From positions 1 through 38,513 of the forward strand of contig NZ_JAAVNE010000050.1 in NCBI RefSeq assembly GCF_012103215.1: a stretch of DNA of 38,513 nt, written 5' to 3'. This document shows, piece after piece, positions 25,023 to 32,909 of this stretch (the first letter of the stretch is position 1; every line of letters starts with the position of its first letter). A program made the translations under genes and the position numbers. A model generated the notes under the pieces. It was not told the DNA's origin. It saw nothing but the letters and a program-made list of their open reading frames with translations, and did no database searches. The DNA is from Falsiroseomonas selenitidurans (lineage in GTDB: Bacteria > Pseudomonadota > Alphaproteobacteria > Acetobacterales > Acetobacteraceae).

Positions 25023-26417
25023 ATGTCCGAGACCGCCGCCGAGCCCTTCGACCTTGTCCTGCGCGGTGCGGTGGTGCTGTCCGACCGCGTGCTGGCGGAG
25101 GGGTATGTCGCCATCCGGGGCGAGACCATCGCCGCCATCGGCGAAGGCGTGCCGCCGCCCTCGAAGGCCGTGGCGGATCATCGCGGCCGGCTGATCATGC
25201 CGGGCCTTGTGGACGGGCACATGCACACCTCCTCCTCCACCGGCTGGCCGGGGATCGAGGGCGCGACGATGACGGCGGCCGCCGGCGGCGTCACCACCGT
25301 CTGCGACATGCCCTACGACGTGCCGAACCCCGTCACCTCCGCCGCGATCTTCCAGGACAAGGTGGGCTGGGTGAACCGGCTGTCGCATGTCGACATGGCG
25401 CTCTACGCCACCATCCGGAAGGACGCGCCGACCGAGGATGTGGCGGCCCTGGCGGAAGCCGGCGCCAGCGCCTTCAAGGTCTCGACCTATGAGTACGACG
25501 CCCACCGCTTCCCGCGCATCGACCACCCGACCATGCTGGCCGCCTTCGCCGAGATGGCGAAGACCGGGCTGATGGTGGCGGTGCACAACGAGGACCAGGA
25601 GCTGGTGGTGAAGCTGAGCGAGGCCGCCAAGGCCGCCGGCAACACCAGCCCCATCTGGCACTGCCGCACCCGCCCGCCGCTGGCCGAGAGCATGGCGGAC
25701 CTCGAGATCTTCGAGATGGCGCTGGAGACCGGCGCGCATGTGCACATCGCGCATTCCTCCATCGCGCGTGGCTTCGAACTGGCGGCGCTCTATCGCGGCA
25801 TGGGGGCCAGGACCTCCGGCGAGGCCTGCATCCAGTACCTGTGCATGACGGAGGACGACATCGTCCGCCTGCAGGGCTTCGGCAAATGCAACCCGCCCTT
25901 CCGCTCGGCGGCGGAGGTGGAGCGCATGTGGGGCGCGCTGCAGGCCGGCACCATCGCCTATGTCTCCACCGACCATGCGCCCTGGCCGAAGCCGAAGAAG
26001 GAATACCATGGCGACATCTTCGCCATCGGCGCCGGGCTGACCGGCATGCAATCCTTCGCGCCGCTGATGTACACGCTGCTGGTCGAACGCGGCCTGCCGC
26101 CCAGCGTGATGGCGAGGATGTGCTCCGAGGACCCGGCGCGCTTCCATGGGCTGGACCCGCGCAAGGGCGGTATCCGAATCGGTGCGGATGCGGATTTCTG
26201 CATTCTGGAGACCGGCGACTTCGTCTTCGACGAGCGCATCATCAAGGACCGCGAGGATGCGCGCTGGTCGCCCTATCACGGCCGGGCGATGAAGGCGCGC
26301 GTCGCCGCCACGATCCTGCGCGGCGCCGAGATCTGGAACGGGACCGAGGTGAAGGCCCGCCCCGGCACCGGCCGCTTCGTCCCCCGCCAGCACCAGCGCA
26401 GCGCGCTCGGCGCATGA
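25023..26417 (+). CDS. Cyclic amidohydrolase, allantoinase/hydantoinase type
   Basis: 464 residues from the ATG at 25023. An amidohydrolase-superfamily barrel with binuclear metal ligands: GLVDGHMHTS (H66, H68), carbamylated lysine in SAFKVSTYEYDA (K152), H188 in VAVHNEDQE, H244 in HIAHSS, and D317 in VSTDHAPW. GKCNPPFRSAAEVERMW and AFKVSTYEYD resemble allantoinases more than D-hydantoinases. It opens a cyclic amide ring (allantoin, hydantoin, dihydropyrimidine or dihydroorotate analogue) to an N-carbamoyl product. The two D-carbamoylase homologues downstream and the hydantoin racemase favour a hydantoin-like or ureide substrate. Its stop overlaps the next start. Confidence 0.88.
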   Translation: MSETAAEPFDLVLRGAVVLSDRVLAEGYVAIRGETIAAIGEGVPPPSKAVADHRGRLIMPGLVDGHMHTSSSTGWPGIEGATMTAAAGGVTTVCDMPYDVPNPVTSAAIFQDKVGWVNRLSHVDMALYATIRKDAPTEDVAALAEAGASAFKVSTYEYDAHRFPRIDHPTMLAAFAEMAKTGLMVAVHNEDQELVVKLSEAAKAAGNTSPIWHCRTRPPLAESMADLEIFEMALETGAHVHIAHSSIARGFELAALYRGMGARTSGEACIQYLCMTEDDIVRLQGFGKCNPPFRSAAEVERMWGALQAGTIAYVSTDHAPWPKPKKEYHGDIFAIGAGLTGMQSFAPLMYTLLVERGLPPSVMARMCSEDPARFHGLDPRKGGIRIGADADFCILETGDFVFDERIIKDREDARWSPYHGRAMKARVAATILRGAEIWNGTEVKARPGTGRFVPRQHQRSALGA

Positions 26418-26911
26418 GCGGGCACGGCTACTATGTGAAGGCGCTGGCCGTCGACCTGACGCTGGCGGTCGCCGAGCACATCGCCGATGCGACGCTGGCC
26501 GCCGGCCGCCATGCCGGGCTGCTGCCGCTCACCGTCGTGGTGCTGGATGCCGGCGGCCATGTGGTGGTGCAGAAGCGGGAGGACGGGTCCGGCATCCTCC
26601 GCGCCGCCATCGCGCAGGGCAAGGCGCATGGCGCGCTCGGCATGGGCATCGGCAGCCGCGTCATCCGCGACCGTCTGCGCGACCGCCCCGCCTTCCAGTC
26701 GGCCATCGCCGCGGCCAGCGAGGGGCGCTTCATCCCGGTGCCCGGCGGCGTGCTGATCTGCCGCGCGGATGGTGCCGCCATCGGCGCCGTGGGTGTCTCG
26801 GGCGATGCCTCGGACAAGGACGAATATGCGGCCATCGCCGGCGTTCGGGCCGCCGGCATGGTCCCCCATCCCGAAACGCCCGCGGAGAACTGGCGCGATG
26901 CGGGACTTTGA
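26414..26911 (+). CDS. GlcG/HbpS-family protein
   Basis: 165 residues; the ATG overlaps the amidohydrolase stop (ATGA). A single GlcG/HbpS (PduO C-terminal-like) domain with LPLTVVVLDAGGHVVVQKRE, RAAIAQGKAHGALGMGIGSR, IPVPGGVLICRADGAAIGAV and GVSGDASDKDEYAAIAGV. Family members bind haem, cobalamin or flavin, or have unknown roles, and frequently sit in catabolic operons. It has no signal peptide, so it is cytoplasmic. Its function here is unknown; position suggests an accessory role to the amidohydrolase. The next gene starts within its last 14 bases. Confidence 0.88.
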   Translation: MSGHGYYVKALAVDLTLAVAEHIADATLAAGRHAGLLPLTVVVLDAGGHVVVQKREDGSGILRAAIAQGKAHGALGMGIGSRVIRDRLRDRPAFQSAIAAASEGRFIPVPGGVLICRADGAAIGAVGVSGDASDKDEYAAIAGVRAAGMVPHPETPAENWRDAGL

Positions 26912-27884
26912 GACCACACGACGCGGGGCGCTGGCCGCCGTCGCCGGGCTGCTGGCCACCCCGGCCCTGGCCCAGGCCTGGCCGGACCGGCCCATCCGCC
27001 TGGTCATCCCCTTCCCCGCCGGCGGCCCCACCGACGTCTATGCCCGCTTCTATGCGGAGCGGATGACGGCGGAACTCGGCCAGTCCGTGGTGACGGAGAA
27101 TCGTGGCGGCGCCGGGGGGGCCATCGGCGCGATGGAGGTGGCGCGCGCCCGGCCGGACGGCAACACGCTGCTGTTCGGCACCGCCTCCACCCATGCGCTG
27201 TACAACCTGGTGACGCGCCAGCCGCAATATGACGCGGCGAAGGATTTCCAGGCGGTGGCGACGCTGGGCGGCGGGCCGCTCTGCTGGCTGGCGCATCCCG
27301 GCCAGCCCGGCACGCTGGCGGACTTCCTCGCCAAGGCACGCACCGCGCGGCCGCCGCTGGCCTATGGCTCGCCCGGCACCGGCACGCTGATGCACCTGGC
27401 GACCGAGATCCTGAAGCGTGAGGCCGGCGGGGTGGAGATCAACCACATCCCCTATCGCGGCGCCGCCCCGGCGATGAACGACCTGGTGGCGGGCACGCTG
27501 GCGCTGGCGGTCAACACGCTGGGCGCCGGCCTCGCGCTGCACCAGTCCGGCCGCGCACGGATGCTGGCCGTGGCCTCCGCCGCCCGCGCCCCGCAGGCGC
27601 CGGAGGTGCCGACGGCGGCCGAGGCGCTGGGCCGGCCGGGCTTCACCGCGGTGCTGTGGCACGCGGTCTTCGCGCCGCCCGGCCTGCCGCCCGCCGTGCT
27701 GGCAAGGCTTTCCGCCGCCACCAACGCGGCGCTGTCGGATGCCGCCTTCCGCACCCGGCTGAACGCCGCCGGCATCGAGCCCGCGGCGCCGGGCACGCCC
27801 GGATCGGCCGCTGCCTACATCGCCGCGGAACAGGCGCGCTACCGCCCGATCGTCGAGGCGATCCGGCCGGAACTGGACGCCTGA
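26898..27884 (+). CDS. TctC/Bug-family periplasmic solute-binding protein (second orphan)
   Basis: 328 residues from the ATG at 26898, inside the end of the previous gene. The signal peptide has twin arginines (ETTRRGALAAVAGLLATPAL) with cleavage near LAQA. WPDRPIRLVIPFPAGGPTDVY and VVTENRGGAGGAIGAMEVAR identify the Bug family, followed by YGSPGTGTLMHLATEI and INHIPYRGAAPAMNDLVAG. No tctA or tctB lies in the window. Overlap with the amidohydrolase run suggests that it is the receptor for the ring compound or a degradation intermediate, using a transporter elsewhere. Confidence 0.9.
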   Translation: MRDFETTRRGALAAVAGLLATPALAQAWPDRPIRLVIPFPAGGPTDVYARFYAERMTAELGQSVVTENRGGAGGAIGAMEVARARPDGNTLLFGTASTHALYNLVTRQPQYDAAKDFQAVATLGGGPLCWLAHPGQPGTLADFLAKARTARPPLAYGSPGTGTLMHLATEILKREAGGVEINHIPYRGAAPAMNDLVAGTLALAVNTLGAGLALHQSGRARMLAVASAARAPQAPEVPTAAEALGRPGFTAVLWHAVFAPPGLPPAVLARLSAATNAALSDAAFRTRLNAAGIEPAAPGTPGSAAAYIAAEQARYRPIVEAIRPELDA

Positions 27885-27954
27885 GCCGGCGGCTTGGCCA
27901 GGAGAGGCGGTTGCGGCTACAGCGACGCACCGCCTTCCCAGCCAGGGCCCCCCG

Positions 27955-28254
27955 ATGAAGCAACCACCACCGCGCCGCCCGGGCGGCCAGCGCTGGATCA
28001 AGCGCCCGCCCCGCCCGTCCCGCCCGCATCTGCCCGGGCCGCCGCCGCGGGTCGGGCCGGGCAAGGTTCACCTTGCCATGGCGGTGGCCACGGGCCTGGC
28101 CACCGGCATCGTCGCCGCCATCCTCGGCCAGGTGGCCGGCGCCCGGCCGGGCGTTCCGGGCTTCCTCGCCGGCCTCGGCTTCTGCCTGGGCTTCATCCTG
28201 CTGTGGCGCGGCTTCGGCGGCACCCGGCAAGACATCAGGAACCTGTTCAAATGA
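27955..28254 (+). CDS. Small two-helix membrane protein, function unknown
   Basis: 99 residues. Residues 1-37 are Pro/Arg-rich and strongly basic, about 39-60 form one membrane helix (HLAMAVATGLATGIVAAILG), a short loop PGVPG follows, and about 67-84 form a second (GFLAGLGFCLGFILLW), ending with a basic tail. The stop overlaps the start of the carbamoylase gene (ATGA), which is the best evidence that it is a real gene. It lies 70 bp after the TctC gene. I do not recognise a family. The positive N-terminus should stay cytoplasmic. Confidence 0.72.
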   Translation: MKQPPPRRPGGQRWIKRPPRPSRPHLPGPPPRVGPGKVHLAMAVATGLATGIVAAILGQVAGARPGVPGFLAGLGFCLGFILLWRGFGGTRQDIRNLFK

Positions 28255-29198
28255 GCCGTCTTCTGACCATCGCCGGCGCCCAGATGGGCCCGACCCAGCG
28301 CGCCGACAGCCGCGCGGCCACCCTCGACCGGCTGGTGGCGCTGCTGGAACAGGCGGCGGCGCGCGGGGCGCAGCTGGTGGTGTTCCCGGAACTCGCCTTC
28401 ACCACCTTCTTCCCGCGCTGGCCGATGGAGCGCGACGCGCCGGAGCTGCTGGCGAGCTTCGAGCCCGCCATGCCGAACCCGGCGGTGCAGCCCCTGTTCG
28501 ACCGCGCCCGCGCATTGGGCGTGGGTTTCTACATCGGCTATGCGGAGCTGACGCCCGAGGGCCGGCGTTTCAACAGCGCCATCACGGTGGGGCCGGACGG
28601 GCAGATCCTGTTCAAGTACCGCAAGATCCACCTGCCCGGCAGCGACCACGTCAAGGACGGCCAGAAGTACCAGCAGCTCGAGAAGATGTATTTCGAGTAT
28701 GGCGACCTCGGCTTCCCCGTGGCGCGCGGGCCGCAGGCCTGGGGCCGGCCGGTGCTCGGCATGCTGGTCTGCAACGACCGGCGCTGGCCGGAAGGCTGGC
28801 GCTGCCTGGGCCTGCAGGGGGTGGAGCTGGTGATGGTGGGCTACAACTCCGCCGCCTACGACCCGAATGGCGGCGAGAGCGAAAGCGAGGAACTGCGCAC
28901 CTTCCACTCCATCCTGGCCGCACAGTCCAACGCCTACATGAACGCCAGCTGGGCGATCGCGGTGGCGAAGGCGGGGGATGAGGATGGCGCGGGGCTGATA
29001 GGCGGATCCGTCATCGTCGATCCCAATGGCCAGGTGGTGGCGCAGGCCACGACCAAGGCGGATGAGGTGATCCTGGCGGAGATCGACCTGGACGCCTGCC
29101 GCCAGGGCAAGGAGAAGATGTTCAATTTTGCGGCGCATCGGCGGCCGCAGCATTACGGGCGGATCGTGCAGCAGGTGGGCGCGGTGGTGCCGGAGTAG
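28251..29198 (+). CDS. N-carbamoyl-D-amino-acid hydrolase homologue 1 (nitrilase superfamily)
   Basis: 315 residues from the ATG at 28251 (ATGA overlap). Catalytic triad: E47 in VVFPELAFTTFFPRW, K125 in KYRKIHLPGS and C174 in MLVCNDRRWPEGW, with a further conserved glutamate in QQLEKMYFEYGDLGFPV. FPELA(F/L)TTFFPRW, CNDRRWPE and the C-terminal FNFAAHRRPQHYGRI closely match the D-carbamoylases, which hydrolyse N-carbamoyl-D-amino acids to D-amino acid, CO2 and ammonia. It differs from the second copy in the substrate-loop stretch after the lysine (SDHVKDGQKY), so substrate range may differ. Carbamoyl-putrescine or ureidopropionate hydrolase activity is less likely. Confidence 0.9.
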   Translation: MSRLLTIAGAQMGPTQRADSRAATLDRLVALLEQAAARGAQLVVFPELAFTTFFPRWPMERDAPELLASFEPAMPNPAVQPLFDRARALGVGFYIGYAELTPEGRRFNSAITVGPDGQILFKYRKIHLPGSDHVKDGQKYQQLEKMYFEYGDLGFPVARGPQAWGRPVLGMLVCNDRRWPEGWRCLGLQGVELVMVGYNSAAYDPNGGESESEELRTFHSILAAQSNAYMNASWAIAVAKAGDEDGAGLIGGSVIVDPNGQVVAQATTKADEVILAEIDLDACRQGKEKMFNFAAHRRPQHYGRIVQQVGAVVPE

Positions 29199-29281
29199 GG
29201 CCTGCCCGGCGCAGCAGGGTCTGGCCACCCGGGCGCCGCTCTGGCAATCCCGGGGGGCAGCATCGCCGGAGCCTCGCCGCC

Positions 29282-30247
29282 ATGTCCCGCCGCCTTGTCG
29301 TCGCCGCCGCCCAGATGGGCCCCATCCAGAAGGCCGAAGGCCGCGAGGTGGCGGTCGCCCGCATGGTCGGGCTGATGGAAAAGGCCGCGCGGCGCGGGGC
29401 GGAGGTGGTGGTCTTCCCGGAACTCGCGCTGACCACCTTCTTCCCGCGCTGGTACCATGAGGACCTTGCCGAGGCGGACCATTGGTACGAGCACGCCATG
29501 CCGTCCAACGCCACCGCCCCGCTGTTCGACGCGGCGCGGCGCCTGACCATCGGCTTCCACCTGGGCTATGCCGAGAAGACGCCGGACGGGCACCGCTTCA
29601 ACACCGCGATCTATGTCCACCCCTCGGGCCAGGTGGCGCTGAAATACCGCAAGGTGCACCTGCCGGGGCACGCGGAATACGATCCGGTGCGCAAGGTCCA
29701 GCACCTGGAGAAGCGCTATTTCGAGCCGGGTGACCTCGGCTTCCCCGTGGTGCGCGCCCCGGTCGGCGGCGCCGGGCCCGTCAATATCGGCATGATGATC
29801 TGCAACGACCGCCGCTGGCCGGAATCCTGGCGCGTGCTCGGGCTGCAGCAGGTGGAGCTGGTGATGCTGGGCTACAACACGCCCAGCCTGAACATGGAAA
29901 ACCGGGGCTTCGAGGCGCATCACCTGCGCGTCGCCCACAGCCATCTCTCGATCCAGGCCGGCTGCTACCAGAATGCCTGCTTCGGCGTCGGCGTCGCCAA
30001 GGCGGGCGACGAGGATGGGCACGAGCTGTTCGGCCATTCCATCATCGTCAACCCGCAGGGCGAGATCATGGCCATGGCGACCAGCTGGGGCGATGAGGTG
30101 ATCACCGCCGAGTGCGACCTCGGCATGTGCGAACTCGGCCGCAACACGATCTTCAACTTCGCCCGCCACCGCCGGCCGGAGCATTACGGCCGCATCACCA
30201 GCCAGACCGGCAGCGAGCCGCCGGCCGTCTGGACCCCGGCGCCCTGA
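29282..30247 (+). CDS. N-carbamoyl-D-amino-acid hydrolase homologue 2
   Basis: 321 residues, starting 83 bp after its paralogue. Triad E47 (VVFPELALTTFFPRW), K124 (KYRKVHLPGHAEYD) and C174 (MMICNDRRWPESW). HLEKRYFEPGDLGFPV, MLGYNTPSLN and FNFARHRRPEHYGRI are nearly those of characterised D-carbamoylases, so this copy is the better candidate for true N-carbamoyl-D-amino-acid hydrolase. It is cytoplasmic with no signal peptide. Both copies keep all catalytic residues, so neither appears decayed. It acts downstream of the cyclic amidohydrolase at 25023. Confidence 0.93.
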   Translation: MSRRLVVAAAQMGPIQKAEGREVAVARMVGLMEKAARRGAEVVVFPELALTTFFPRWYHEDLAEADHWYEHAMPSNATAPLFDAARRLTIGFHLGYAEKTPDGHRFNTAIYVHPSGQVALKYRKVHLPGHAEYDPVRKVQHLEKRYFEPGDLGFPVVRAPVGGAGPVNIGMMICNDRRWPESWRVLGLQQVELVMLGYNTPSLNMENRGFEAHHLRVAHSHLSIQAGCYQNACFGVGVAKAGDEDGHELFGHSIIVNPQGEIMAMATSWGDEVITAECDLGMCELGRNTIFNFARHRRPEHYGRITSQTGSEPPAVWTPAP

Positions 30248-30325
30248 TGCACGCCCTGCGCCCCGGCTGGCGGAGCCGCGGCGCACGCGGTAGGGTCCGG
30301 GCAGTCTCGACAAGGTTGTTTTCGC

Positions 30326-31084
30326 ATGACTGAAGCCTCCACCTACCCGGTCCTCTACCGTGTCACGGCCACGACGGAGCTGCGGGACGGCCCGGGTCCG
30401 GACCAGAAGGCGATCCGCACCCTGCCGATCGACCAGGTGCTGGTGCTGGTGGGCGAGCCCGGCGAGGGCTGGCTGCATGTGGAGGCTCCCTCCGGCCAGA
30501 AGGGCTACGCGCCCGCCGGCCTGCTGCGCCGTCAGGTGGCTGGCGCCAAGGCGCCACAGCATGTCACGGAAACCTTCCCCTGGCGCAACGTGGAACGGGT
30601 GAACCGGGAGCCGAAGATGCTGCACCCGGCTTTCCGCGACCGCGCGCTGCGGACCGTGGCGCGGCTGAATGCGGAAGGCATCCCCTTCGGCATCTATGAG
30701 GGCATGCGCGGCCCCTGGCGGCAGAACCACCTCTACGCCTCCGGCCGCGGCCGGGTGGGGCGCATCCTCACCCCGGTGCGCGCCTTCGAGAGCCTGCACC
30801 AGTACGGGCTGGCGGCGGATTTCGTGCTCGCGCTGGAAGGCCGCTGGTCCTGGGATTCAGATGGCGGGCAGGCACATATGTGGGACCGTCTGCATGCCGT
30901 GGGCGCCGATGAGGGCCTGGTCTCCAAGCCCGGCGAGACGCCGCATCTGCAGCTGGCCGATGTCGACCTGGCGGATCTTCAGGCCGGCCGCCTGCCGCCG
31001 AACACCGACAAGGCCTGGACCTCCGCCTTCGCCTGGATGGTGGATAGCTGGGACGGCAAGCCGGCCGGCCCGAAGCTGAAATAG
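30326..31084 (+). CDS. SH3b domain plus M15-type (VanY/CwlK-like) peptidase
   Basis: 252 residues. Residues about 8-68 form a bacterial SH3 domain (YRVTATTELRDGPGPDQKAI, GEGWLHVEAPSGQKGYAPAG). Residues about 95-215 form an M15 metallopeptidase-like domain with the zinc pattern H-x6-D in SLHQYGLAADF (H158, D165) and E-x2-H in GETPHLQL (E204, H207), as in L-Ala-D-Glu endopeptidases of the CwlK/endolysin type. No signal peptide or membrane helix is visible, so export or a cytoplasmic role is unresolved. It follows the carbamoylases by 78 bp on the same strand, with no phage genes nearby. Zinc-ligand assignment is from motif spacing only. Confidence 0.85.
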   Translation: MTEASTYPVLYRVTATTELRDGPGPDQKAIRTLPIDQVLVLVGEPGEGWLHVEAPSGQKGYAPAGLLRRQVAGAKAPQHVTETFPWRNVERVNREPKMLHPAFRDRALRTVARLNAEGIPFGIYEGMRGPWRQNHLYASGRGRVGRILTPVRAFESLHQYGLAADFVLALEGRWSWDSDGGQAHMWDRLHAVGADEGLVSKPGETPHLQLADVDLADLQAGRLPPNTDKAWTSAFAWMVDSWDGKPAGPKLK

Positions 31085-31105
31085 CCGCAACCGGCGGCGC
31101 GGCCT

Positions 31106-31534
31106 TCAGCGCGGCGCCGCCGCCAGCTCCCGCGCCAGGGTGGTGGCCTCGGCGCAGGTGCCGCAGCTGAAGGTCAGCTGCAGGTAGTTGGCCTCCGCCC
31201 GCCAGCGATCGCCCATCTCCAGATACAGGCTGCCCTGGTAGGCCAGGGCGGCCGGGTGGTTCGGACTTGCCGCCAGCGCCCGCAGATAGGCGTCCATCGC
31301 CAGTTCCGGGCGGCCCAGCCGGCGCTGCGCCAGGGCGATGTAGACCAGCACGTCCGGATCCTCCGGGTTGCGGGCCAGCACCGCTTGCAGCAGCGGCAGG
31401 CTCATGGCTTCCCGCCCGCCCTCCAGCAGCCGGACTGCCTCCGCCGTCTCCGGGTCGCCGGGCGGTTCGGGCAGCACCGCCGCGGCCGGCGCTGCCAGCA
31501 GGGCCAGCAGCAGGGCAAGGCCGGGGGCGCGCAT
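31106..31534 (-). CDS. Small exported TPR protein
   Basis: 142 residues from the ATG at 31534-31532. Signal peptide MRAPGLALLLALLAAPAAA, then two to three tetratricopeptide-like helical pairs (DPDVLVYIALAQRRLGRPEL, AMDAYLRALAASPNHPAALA, YQGSLYLEMGDRWRAEANYL). The C-terminus has a cysteine pair FSCGTCAEA (C124, C127). Probably periplasmic protein-protein interaction; the CxxC pair could form a disulphide or bind metal. The start is 2 bp after the racemase stop, so it is co-expressed with that gene, and it converges with the SH3b-M15 gene 21 bp away. No specific function is recognised. Confidence 0.8.
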   Translation of the reverse strand: MRAPGLALLLALLAAPAAAVLPEPPGDPETAEAVRLLEGGREAMSLPLLQAVLARNPEDPDVLVYIALAQRRLGRPELAMDAYLRALAASPNHPAALAYQGSLYLEMGDRWRAEANYLQLTFSCGTCAEATTLARELAAAPR

Positions 31535-31536
31535 GG

Positions 31537-32223
31537 CTATTCCGCCGCCTGCGCCAGGGGCTGCCGCGAGGCCTCCCGCGCCGCCAGCACCGCCTGCAGC
31601 GCCAGCGCCACCGCCGCCTGGCAGGGCTCGATCACCGGGATGCCGCAGGCCTGCTCCACCGCCGCGCGGTGCGCGGCCATGCCGGCGCAGCCCAGGATCA
31701 CCGCCTCCGCCCCCATGGCCGCAATCCGCCGCCCGGCATCGACCAGCGCGGCGCGCGGCGCCTCGGCATCGGTCAGCACCTCCATCGGCAGGTTCAGCGG
31801 GATGTGGCCCAGCAGCCGGTCCTCCACCCCCATCGCCTGCAAGGCGCGGCGCTGCCGCGGCAGGGAGGGATCGCCGAAGGCGATGATGCCGAAGCGGTCG
31901 GCACGGGCGATCGTGGCCGCCACGGCGCTGCGCAGCACGCCGAACACCGGCGCCCTGGTGCTGATCCGCACCGCATCCACCCCGGGGTCGGACACGCAGG
32001 CGATGACATAGGCGGCGGCTTCCTCCCGCTCCACCGTCCGGCACAGCGGCTCCGCCACCCCGAACCAGTCGCGCCAGGTGATGATGGCGGGCGGGCCGGA
32101 ATCGAGCCGCACCACCTCCACCCGCGGCAGGCCCGGCGCCTGGAAGCCGGCCAGCGCCGCGGCGATGCCGGCGGTGCAGCTGCGGCTGCTGTTCGGGTTG
32201 ATCACCAGGATGCGGTCCGTCAT
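31537..32223 (-). CDS. Aspartate/glutamate/hydantoin racemase-family protein
   Basis: 228 residues from the ATG at 32223-32221. Opens with RILVINPNSSRSCTAGI, typical of hydantoin racemase/AroM-type proteins. The two catalytic cysteines of the cofactor-independent racemases are present: C76 in YVIACVSDPGVDAV and C179 in VILGCAGMAAHRAAVE. It would epimerise a hydantoin, Asp, Glu or related compound. The NPNSS motif and the carbamoylases 1.3 kb away make hydantoin racemase the most likely role, giving the set for dynamic conversion of racemic hydantoins to D-amino acids. Arylmalonate or maleate isomerase functions in the same superfamily cannot be excluded. Confidence 0.87.
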   Translation of the reverse strand: MTDRILVINPNSSRSCTAGIAAALAGFQAPGLPRVEVVRLDSGPPAIITWRDWFGVAEPLCRTVEREEAAAYVIACVSDPGVDAVRISTRAPVFGVLRSAVAATIARADRFGIIAFGDPSLPRQRRALQAMGVEDRLLGHIPLNLPMEVLTDAEAPRAALVDAGRRIAAMGAEAVILGCAGMAAHRAAVEQACGIPVIEPCQAAVALALQAVLAAREASRQPLAQAAE

Positions 32224-32409
32224 CGCCAGCCCCCTTTGCGGTGCGGGCCGGCCGGCCCTCCATCGGGCCGGGCGCAACCCTCGCGCCACCTCGCGCATTG
32301 AGGCAGGATCGACGTGCCGGCGGCCCCGCGCAAGCCCGATCGCCGGGAAGCAAGCCTTGATCCGACGAGACCGGCGCGACATATTGCACCGCACAACGGC
32401 CGCGCAGGC

Positions 32410-32444
32410 CCCGGGGCGACTCCCCGGGCCGGCGACAAGGCCGG
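32410..32444 (+). promoter_or_regulatory. Two adjacent hairpins in the leader of the DUF983 gene
   Basis: CCCGGGG-CGACT-CCCCGGG (32410-32428) is directly followed by CCGGC-GACAAG-GCCGG (32429-32444). The 3' arm of the second stem touches the GGAAGGA ribosome-binding sequence (32443-32449), 7 bases before the ATG at 32457. Such tandem stems could modulate translation. In DNA this GC-rich, short stems also arise by chance. Confidence 0.35.
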
Positions 32445-32456
32445 AAGGAACGCCAC

Positions 32457-32909
32457 ATGACACGCTGGGAGCCTGCCCGTCCGGCGGCCACCGCCGAAGC
32501 CCCCGCCACCTCGTTCTGGACCGCGCTCAGCCGCGGCGCGCGCAACCGCTGCCCGGTCTGCGGCCAGGGCAAGGTCTTCGCCGGCTACCTGCGGGTGGCC
32601 GAGGAATGCACCGTCTGCCACGCCCCGCTGGGCCGGCTGCGGGCGGATGACGCGCCGCCCTACTTCACCATCTTCATCGCCGGCCACCTGCTGTTCCCGC
32701 CCGTGTTGTGGGTCGAGAAGGCCTGGATGCCGCCGATGTGGCTGCACATGGTGGTCTGGCTGCCGGCCTTCACCATCGCCTGCATCCTGCTGCTGCGGCC
32801 CATCAAGGGTGCCACGGTGGGCTGGCTGGCGCGGCTCGGCTTCGATGGCACCGAGCATGACGGCGACCCGCTGCCGGCCCGACCGCCGCGTTCCGACCAT
32901 GCCGGATAG
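32457..32909 (+). CDS. DUF983 family membrane protein
   Basis: 150 residues. The N-terminal cytoplasmic part has two CxxC pairs (RCPVCGQGK, C32/C35; ECTVCHAPLG, C51/C54), probably a zinc ribbon. Two membrane helices follow (about 68-86, PYFTIFIAGHLLFPPVLWV; about 95-114, LHMVVWLPAFTIACILLL) and RPIKGATVGW, all diagnostic of DUF983. Function is unproven; in alphaproteobacteria it is often found near cytochrome-oxidase genes, which are absent here. Its last 11 bases overlap the UPF0262 gene. Confidence 0.93.
   Translation: MTRWEPARPAATAEAPATSFWTALSRGARNRCPVCGQGKVFAGYLRVAEECTVCHAPLGRLRADDAPPYFTIFIAGHLLFPPVLWVEKAWMPPMWLHMVVWLPAFTIACILLLRPIKGATVGWLARLGFDGTEHDGDPLPARPPRSDHAG

Noticed and set aside
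32410..32444. A guanidine-II (mini-ykkC) type riboswitch
   Set aside because: There are two stems, but the loops (CGACT, GACAAG) do not carry the ACGR loop sequence and no guanidine-related gene follows.
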